Assembly: GCA_015680685.1 (NCBI GenBank)
Contig: MNCI01006877.1
Location: 95,423 to 159,422 of the forward strand
Reading direction: 5' to 3'
Length of the DNA stretch: 64,000 nt
Source of the DNA: Gnetum montanum
Lineage: Eukaryota; Streptophyta; Gnetopsida; Gnetales; Gnetaceae
How positions within the stretch are numbered: the stretch's first letter is position 1; every line of letters begins with the position of its first letter. Below, piece after piece: positions 57,261 through 64,000 of this stretch. Both the position numbers and the translations under genes were made by a program. The notes beneath the pieces are model-generated. The model was given only the letters and a program-made list of their open reading frames with translations. It was not told the DNA's origin and made no database searches.

Positions 57261-58985
57261 ACTTTTTCAACAAGGATGAGCTCTTTTTCTTTTCATTTAT
57301 CAAGCTTTTTTTTTCAATTTATCAACCACATAATTCTATAAAATAATAATATTAGGCTCACATGAAAAAGGTATTATTAAAATTTTGAAAATAAAAATTT
57401 TTTCAAGATATTCCAAGGCTTGAAAGTAACATAGTCATCAATATTACTATAAAATGAATAGCATATTTTTACCAATTGATACAAGAGTTAGATAACTTAA
57501 AGTAATCTTCCCCTCTATATGTTCTTACAAAAACGTTTTCATATAGATCTACAAGAACACCTTGAAAAATTGTAAATGGTCCTCAAAACAATATATCTAT
57601 TGATAAATCAATGATTATGAAATGAAGGGACATGATCCTCTAGTTGAATATAGACTTAGACTATCAACAATGAATAGAATTGATATGGGAATTAATAAAT
57701 AATGATAAAATTGTTGATAAATTCAATAAAATTTGAGTGATGTCGAATGATATAAATGATATAAATATACTTAGAACAAGTAAGAAGTACAAAGCAAATA
57801 ATAGATGAGATATCAATATATGGGATAGGATTTTGGTTTGCCTTTCCTAATAAACAAACAGTGATTTATTTAATAAAATAATAGAGTTCACCTTTTAGAA
57901 ATGGTAAAAAGCTATAATGTATGTGGTAAAAATGGAAATTGAAAATTATAACTTAATTTATAAGTAAAATGAAGGTTCAAATGAAGAATTTTGATCTATT
58001 ACAAGCTTATAGATGAATGGGAAGCTTGCCAATGTTGTTTGGAGTTGATTTGGAGTTAAAACAAGGTCATTTTTGGATGTTGTCTAGGTGATGACATTGG
58101 GTGATGCAGTGACACAGGAAATGATGGCATTGATGTTAGCATCAGCATGCTCATATGTGCTTTTGATGACACAAGTGCTAGAACTAAGCTAATGGAATTA
58201 AAGTAACATTGGGATGATTGTGGAGCATGCAAGTGATGTGAATGCTAGTGCTCTTGGAATCTCTCAAAACTCAAAAGAGTATGCTATAATCTGGAAAAAT
58301 TGACCTTGGATTAATGTTAAAACCTGGTATTTATATGCATAGGATTGTCTAAAATGTGTAGGATCTAAAACTAACAACTTGAAATTTACTTTTGAAAACC
58401 TAGGATAATGTGTATGGCATAAGTGATACTAGTGACATTGGCTAATGCTAGTGTTAGTATTACCTATCATTCTACACTTCAATTCTCCATTTGGTGGATC
58501 TTGAGATCATTGTTGAAACCTAAACTAATGTTGGTCATCATCAAGATGATATTAGGTGGATACCAAATATCATAAGAAGTTGAAAGTGTTGTCTTGAGTT
58601 GAGTTTTGGTGACATGATGTGCAAGTGTTGTTGACACTAATGTTGATGTGTATGTGTCCATGTATGTGTGTGTTGAAGAAGATGAATTATGTTGAGGCAT
58701 AATGCTAATGAAACATGCTAATGCTAGCATGTGCACATTAGCATGTGTGTGTACTACAAGTAACTCTAGCAAATAATGCTAACATTATTTTTAGTGTCAC
58801 CTCTGCATCACGTAGGATGAACATGCTAATTTGGGCTTCCTAAGGCTACCAAAAATGCTAAAATTTATGCTTTTCCTTTGGGGCATGGTTGGGATCAATT
58901 TTCAAGAGCTTGTTGAAGCCCAAAATTCTATTTAAGATGAAGGTTTTGGGGGCATTTTCATTATCTAAGGGGATTTGACAATGTC
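57261..58985. other. Unassigned AT-rich sequence within the LINE region
   Basis: About 1.7 kb between two recognisable LINE parts. No clear coding. About 57900-58985 reads like an insertion: it is rich in GCTAATGCTAGTG-like words, contains a 10-base inverted repeat (58714-58745), and ends in GGGGATTTGACA, which on the minus strand would be a TGTCAAATCCCC LTR-like start. A solo LTR is possible but no partner or target duplication was found. A 97-residue minus-strand frame at 58479-58772 has no recognisable domain. Confidence 0.35.
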
Positions 58986-59370
58986 AAATCCACATTTGTA
59001 CTAGTCATTAAAGTACTAACAAATGGATACAACACTATCTAATAAAATATTCATATGTTGCAAATAATTGTAAATCATAAATAAAAGAATCATCTACATA
59101 GTACATGTTAAGCAATTACATACCTTGATCATTAATTAAAATTTCCTTACTCATATTCCTTTGCAAATCATAATGTAGACTAGGTGAAAGAAAGTTTGCA
59201 ATAATAATAAAAAAATATGAAGCTAGAGGATAACCTTGACAAATTAATCATTGAAGAGATAATGAGGAACTCAATTTAAAATTTGTAGTAAGTTTGGTAT
59301 AGGAATACCTCTTCCAATTCCATGATGCTTTTCCCTACAAGTTATTTTTGCAAGTTTTAAGCTTGAAGAA
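58986..59370 (-). pseudogene. LINE reverse transcriptase core fragment
   Basis: The minus strand gives LICQGYPLASYFFIIIANFLS (complement near 59175-59241, shown in part), the L1-type RQGCPLSPYLF motif, followed by MYYVDDSFIYD (YVDD codons complement at 59089-59100), the catalytic box. The plant L1 box is usually FADD, so YVDD is a variant or derived. Stops flank it. Element F begins immediately to the right. Confidence 0.7.
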
Positions 59371-59372
59371 GA

Positions 59373-60389
59373 TGTGGACAAGTGTGTCTTACTAGTGTGT
59401 GTATTCTTGTGTTGATTTTATTGATGATGATTCTTGGATGTTTTGACATGTTTTGGACTGATTTTGATGAGTTTAGGGGGTTGTAGGGTATATGGGAACT
59501 TTTTTGAAGACATCTAGAGATTCTAGACATCAAAACAAGTATTTTTGCATTTGGCCCTAGCAGGTGAGATGTCCCACCATAAGCTGGGATGTCCCAAGTG
59601 AGACATCCTAATTGCACATGTGATATCCTGGGTGAGGTGTCCCACTAAAACCTAAGAAATCTTAGGACCACATGAGACATCCCAGAAAAATTACAATTTC
59701 TCAAACAAGAGTTGGATTTTCTTAGGGGAAATCTTTGTAAAGTCAGATCAACTCAAATGGGAAAACTTCCAAAAATAACCATTCCAATTTAGGAAATAGC
59801 TAGAACATAATCAAAAATGATGAAAGTAGCTAGGGAGAAGATGAGAAGACTTGGAAAACATTTGAAAAACCTAAGGTTGAGTTGGGGAAAGGTATCTAGG
59901 CTTCTTATCTTCCAATTTGACATAAATATATGTGTATTCATCATTGTTGAGTAGCCTTGAGGAAGAAAGAAAAACTCTTAAGAGTGGATGTTTGAGCAAG
60001 AAAGAGTGGATAAGCAAATTTTGTTAATGCAACTGGTGATTGTAGCTCCAATATTAGCTTATGGTGTGTTTATCTATGTGTAATATTCTCTTGTAACTCA
60101 CTTGTGAGTTGAGATCTCAATCTCGTCTCATGGGAGAGATTACTATTAGTTGTATCTTGTATTGAGAACAACCATTATGTGCTTGTAGAGCCTTATGCTT
60201 TGCAATATTAGTTGAGTTTGACAAGTTTTGAACGCTTTTGGGCTATGTAAACCCTATTGTAATGTTCTAATAAATTAATTGAAGATAACTACTTTTTTTG
60301 TTTTCTAGAAAATAAGTTTTACCTTTGCATAATATCTAGATTTAGTATTTGAAAGTGATTTAATTGTGAAGTAAACCTGATTTGGCTTT
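59373..60389 (+). repeat. 5' LTR of element F
   Basis: Its right edge is fixed by the primer-binding site at 60392; the left edge (TGTGGACAAGTG at 59373) is my estimate. At 59560-59690 there is a cluster of GAGATGTCCCAC, GGGATGTCCCA, GAGACATCC and GGTGAGGTGTCCCAC motifs. An ATAAATATATG box lies near 59922. No partner LTR is in the window, so the boundaries need confirmation. Confidence 0.6.
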
Positions 60390-60391
60390 AT

Positions 60392-60407
60392 TGGTATCAA
60401 AGATAAG
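60392..60407 (+). other. Primer-binding site of element F
   Basis: TGGTATCAAAGATAAG, matching the TGGTATCAGAGC-type site complementary to initiator tRNA-Met apart from transitions. This differs from the tRNA-Asp type in A, B and D. Confidence 0.75.
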
Positions 60408-60453
60408 TTTTATTATTGCTTGTATTTTGGTTGAGGATTTTTTCAATTTCAAA

Positions 60454-61700
60454 TGGCACCTAAGAAGAAATAGGTGTAAGCTCTGAATCGGAACATGGAG
60501 AGCATGAAGTTTGCCTTCTAGATGATGGTTTCTCATTTAGATGAAATTAGCACAAAGGTAGATAAAAATGCTAGTCCTATTCATATTTCAACACACGGAG
60601 GTGAAGAACATGTACATTCAAATGAATAATTTTCATAGCCAAGTGGTAATGGAGTAGATGAAGAGGAAGGATAATCTAGCTATGCAAGTGTAGAAAATAA
60701 TCAGCCAAGGATTCCAATGGGAGGGAATCATATTCCTCATATGAAAACTCCAAGGACTCCAGTAGTGTTCAATACTACTTCTTCAAGTAAGCTTAATGAG
60801 GAAGATGATGCAAGGCTTACTAGAGAATTTAGAAATGATGTAAGATTTCTGTACATAGAGTTTTAATGTTTTAATAATGTAGATGGCATGAATGTTTTTG
60901 CAACTTAGCTAAGGATATTTGAGAAGGATTTTCAATTGGAAGAGGTACTAAATAACTTAAGGATACCTAAAGCTAAATTCATATTAAAAGGTATGGCTTT
61001 TACTTGGTGGGAAAAGGAGTTCCAAGGTTATGAAAGATGAAATCATCAACCTATCAAAGACTAGGATTTGATGAAATACAAGTTGACAAGTAAATTTGAG
61101 TAGTCTCATTAGAGATAAAAAACCATTATGAAGTTGAAATTTCTAAGGCAAGGTGACAAGTATGTCAACAAATTCTGCATTGAAGGATGTCAACAAATTC
61201 CATCAAGCTAAGGTAAACTAGAAGGAGTATGAATAGGCTTCAATATTTTTAGGTCTCAAATTAACGTACTAGCAGAAGTTGTTCTTTTATGAGCCACAAA
61301 CTTTTGATGAGACTTATGATTTAATACTTAAGGTTGAGAATAAATTAGGAGGATTCAAAATAAGAGTAAAAAAACTTTCAAGGGAAAGGAGAAGGAATAT
61401 ATATTTGAGAAGGGATCCAACTACAAATTTGAAGACAAGGAGGGAAGCAAAGATAAGAAGGATTAAAGAGGTGATGAAAAGGAAAAAGCCAAGAAGGACC
61501 AAGACAAGGAAGGTAGGGATCAAGCTAGTAGCTCATTAAAACTATAGTGCTTTAAATGTGGGGAATGGAAACATAAGTAATGAAAATGTCCACTTCATAA
61601 GGCATCCAAGGGTAAAGATATGCAAACCATGGACATGGAGAAGACATTAAGCCAAGCTCTTCAGAGAGGTAATCCTAATGCTCCAAAAATTGAGGATGTT
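60454..61700 (+). pseudogene. gag of element F
   Basis: Starts ATGGCACCTAAG. Capsid core about 60830-61300: NVFATxLRIFEKDFQLEEV, LKGMAFTWWEKEFQGYE, a LTSKFE segment, KLKFLRQGDKYVNKFC. A Lys/Glu-rich linker (61380-61530) leads to a zinc knuckle CFKCGEWKHK near 61551-61600 (CX2CX4HX4C pattern, with stops inside). An 86-residue open frame at 61279-61539 is in another frame over the linker and is not the gag frame. Confidence 0.75.
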
Positions 61701-61779
61701 TCTAAATTAAATTCTTATGCATTCATGGGGAATGTAAATAGAGGAGATCATCTTGATAGGGAATTGTTATTTTAGATTA

Positions 61780-62110
61780 GGACTATTTTTTTGCTTACTG
61801 AGGAATGAATTCTTATTTTGATTAATGGAGGAGCCAAAGAAAATGTTATTTCTTATAGGATAGTTACTAGATTGCATTCGTAAGAAATCCTCATCCAAGA
61901 CCCTCTAAGGTGCATTAGTTATCTAAACATTTTTTCCAAGAGGTGAGGGAACAATATACTTTAAAATTTAAAACTGGAAGTTTTCATGATGTTGTGAAAT
62001 GTGATGTGCTTCCAATAGATTGAGCTCATGTAATTCTTGGTAGACCTTGGAATTTTGACAGTGTTGCTCAGTTTAATGAAGTAAGAAATGTGGAGTGTTG
62101 CTAGACCTGA
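61780..62110 (+). pseudogene. Protease of element F
   Basis: ILILINGGAKENVISYRIVTRL matches the chromovirus protease loop in which D-G/S-G is followed by a FIS segment (shown only in part). The catalytic Asp is now Asn (about 61823). A VLGRPW-type segment is decayed but visible near 62036. Confidence 0.6.
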
Positions 62111-62149
62111 TGGATTCCATTATTTGATTCCTATGACAACTAAATAAGT

Positions 62150-63290
62150 GAGGCAACAAATCTTAATTAATGCCTTCTTAATCCTTCTAGAGGAGAGGGA
62201 ATATATTACAAAACATGATGAAACCGATTTTGGTTTTTTTGGTGTGACAATGTGTTGGCGACCATTTGGGACGCGACCGCCAACGAGTGTCCTNATAGGT
62301 GTGGTAGGAATGAAGAAGAAATTTTCCAAGGTGTTGAAGGACGAATTAGATAGATTACCATCCATGAGGAATGTACAACATCAAATTGACTTCATCCCTG
62401 GTGCTAATATTCCATAAGAGAGACCTTATTAAGTAGCACCAAATCAAAGGGCTGAATTGCAAAGGTAAGTAAAGGGGTTACTTAGAAATGGTTTCATGAG
62501 GAACTTAATTTTACCTTATGTAGTTCCAATGGTACTTGTGCCAAAGAAGGACAGTGATGAATGGAGGATGTGCATTCTAGGGCAATGAACAAGATAACAG
62601 TAAGGTAAAAGTTTCCTATCTCAAGAATGGATGATATCCTTGATGTCCTTATCAATGCAGAGATTTCTAGAAAAATTAATTTAAATAATGACTACCATCA
62701 AATTAGAATTAGGCCTAGTGATAAGTGGAAAATAAATTTAAGACATGAAATGGATTGTTAGAGTCATTGATGATGCCATTTGCACTCAAGAATGCACTTA
62801 CTACATTTATGAGGTTGATGCATGATGTATTGAAGGACTTGATTGATTATTGCTTTATTGTCTTTTTTGATGATATTTTGGTGTATAGCTCTAATAAGGA
62901 ATAGCACTAAGATCACTTGAGAATGATGTATCTTATGTTGGAGGAGGCATAGTTGGTGATCCATGTGAAGAAAAGTCATTTCTTCAAAAGGGAGATTAGA
63001 TATTTGGATCATATGGTTTCTAAAAACTAGATTCAAATGAAAACTACAAAGGTGAAGGATAGTAGGGATTGGCCAACTTCTAAGAATGTTGGGGAGGTAA
63101 GATCATTCCTTGGTTTAGCAGGTTTTTATAGATGGTTCATAAAATATTTTAGGGACATTTTGTGGCCTATGTTTACTTTGTTGAAGAAGAAAAAGGAATT
63201 TAGGTGGGATAATAAAATCCAAGGGAGCTTTGACCTATTGAAAGCAAATATTACCAATGAACAAATGCTTGTAATTCTCAATTTTCAAAA
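62150..63290 (+). pseudogene. Reverse transcriptase of element F
   Basis: Open frame 62148-62417 contains LDRLPSMRNVQHQIDFIPGA. It is followed by AELQR, VVPMVLVPKKDSDEWRMC, a NDYHQIRIRPSDKW-like segment, PFALKNALTTFMRLM, CFIVFFDDILVYS (FFDD, near 62863-62874), HVKKSHFFKREIRYL, NVGEVRSFLGLAGFYRWFIK and FDLLKANITNEQML. A single N lies at 62294 beside an unusual CpG-dense patch. The catalytic Asp pair is intact, but stops and frameshifts are present. Confidence 0.9.
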
Positions 63291-63650
63291 GCTTTTCTAG
63301 GTGGAGGTGGATGCAAGTGAACTTGCCATTGATGGGACACTTTCACAAGAAGGTAGGCTTGTTTCTTTATTTTTTGAAAAGTTGAATTAGTTAAGGCAAA
63401 AATATCGCATATATGAGAAGGAGTTGTATGTTATTATTTAAGCAATTAAGCATTGGAGACATTACTTGTTGTCCAAGGAATTCACTTTGATGATAGACCA
63501 CAAAGTACTTCAATTTATAAACTCACAAAAAAAGTTGAGTGCTAAGCACATGACATGGGTTGCATAGTTTCAAGAGTTCAATTTTGTATTGAAGCACAAA
63601 AGTAGGAAAGCCAATGTGGTGGCTAATGTAGTATCTAAGATATAAGCATG
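63290..63650 (+). pseudogene. RNase H of element F
   Basis: VEVDASELAIDGTLSQEGR (first Asp), FFEKLN, KYRIYEKELYVII, IKHWRHYLLSKEF, LMIDHKVLQFI and FQEFNFVLKHKSRKANVV follow the Ty3/gypsy RNase H order. Few stops. Confidence 0.85.
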
Positions 63651-64000
63651 GTGGCTAATTTTGTATAAGCATGATGTTGATTTTGGATAGGTTTGTAGGA
63701 GCTTCAAAGAGCCATTGATGAATAGGATAAACCAATGGAAGATGAACTGTTATTTAAGAATGGAAAGGATTTATTTCTAATTATGATTTTAGGAAAAAGA
63801 TTTTATTTGAAAAGCATTGTAGTGGCATGGTAGGTCACATGGGTAGGAATAAAACATTGGAACTTATGGGTAGGTACTATTTTTGGCTTGGTATGACAAC
63901 AAAAGTTTCAAAATTTGTGAAGAAGTGATTGATTTATTAGAAGTTCAAAGGAGATAAAGGTATGGATGGACATTATATGCTGTTGCCAATTCCTAAAGGT
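63651..64000 (+). pseudogene. Integrase of element F, N-terminal part
   Basis: Zinc-binding region: a LFEKHCSGMVGHMGRNKTLELMGRYYFW-type H...H part (63808-63885, in a shifted frame), then KFVKK. The catalytic core is beyond the window end. Confidence 0.65.

Larger units (their letters stand above)
59373..64000 (+). mobile_element. Element F (chromovirus-like LTR retrotransposon), 3' part off window
   Basis: Plus-strand Ty3/gypsy element with a LTR of about 1 kb, a tRNA-iMet-type primer-binding site, gag with zinc knuckle, protease, RT, RNase H and the start of integrase. The RT and RNase H resemble chromovirus-type elements rather than Athila/Tat. The integrase continues beyond the window. 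Confidence 0.8.

Noticed and set aside
61314-61523. Hydrophobic minus-strand frame resembling a membrane protein
   Set aside because: Antisense of the Lys/Glu-rich gag linker of element F.

Overview
This is a stretch of plant nuclear genome made almost entirely of dead, nested retrotransposons. I found no host gene, tRNA, rRNA or CRISPR array. The DNA is AT-rich and strongly CpG-poor. Almost every coding relic carries many stops, most of them where Gln or Trp codons would be expected, with shared indels. That pattern is typical of old, cytosine-methylated LTR retrotransposons. The mix of Athila-like, Tat-like and chromovirus-like Ty3/gypsy elements with an L1-like LINE, and the depth of decay, suggest a very large slow-turnover genome. 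A gymnosperm is my best guess, but that is inference.

Layout, left to right. 1-4045: two tandem copies of a Tat-type gag segment (+). 4046-10539 and 35002-36553: element E, Athila-like, minus strand, split by a later insertion. It keeps a 3' LTR, a third ORF (ORF3), the RNase H, RT and protease ends, and lacks the integrase core. 10540-34996: element C, Tat-like, minus strand, inserted inside the RNase H of E. It has LTRs of about 1.3-1.4 kb, protease, RT, two RNase H regions, integrase and gag; an unidentified plus-strand coding relic (17060-19430) and a 419-base gap lie inside it. 23314-33228: element A, Athila-like (+), inserted in the gag/leader region of C; it has both LTRs, gag, part of protease and ORF3 but no RT, RNase H or integrase. 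36554-about 42860: element D, Athila-like (+), also without pol, with a 67-T run in its LTR. 43140-43863 and 56663-about 59370: minus-strand LINE relic, split by element B. 43864-56662: element B, the most complete Athila-like element (+), with LTR, primer-binding site, gag, protease, RT, RNase H, integrase, long spacer, ORF3 and LTR. 59373-64000: element F, a chromovirus-like element (+) that runs off the window.

The most interesting signal is shared by the four Athila-like elements A, B, D and E. Each has, after pol, a long spacer and then a third reading frame (an N-terminal globular domain plus a long coiled coil). About 470-600 bases before the ORF3 start lies a short block resembling that element's own LTR U3, followed in three copies by a TATAAATA box. 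The ORF3 start codon directly follows a splice-acceptor-like A(C/T)AG in all four, and a matching donor is visible in A and D. Together these suggest ORF3 was expressed from its own promoter through a spliced leader, or from a spliced subgenomic RNA.

The insertion order can be read from the nesting: E, then C into E, then A into C; separately LINE, then B into LINE. D cuts off the 5' side of E.
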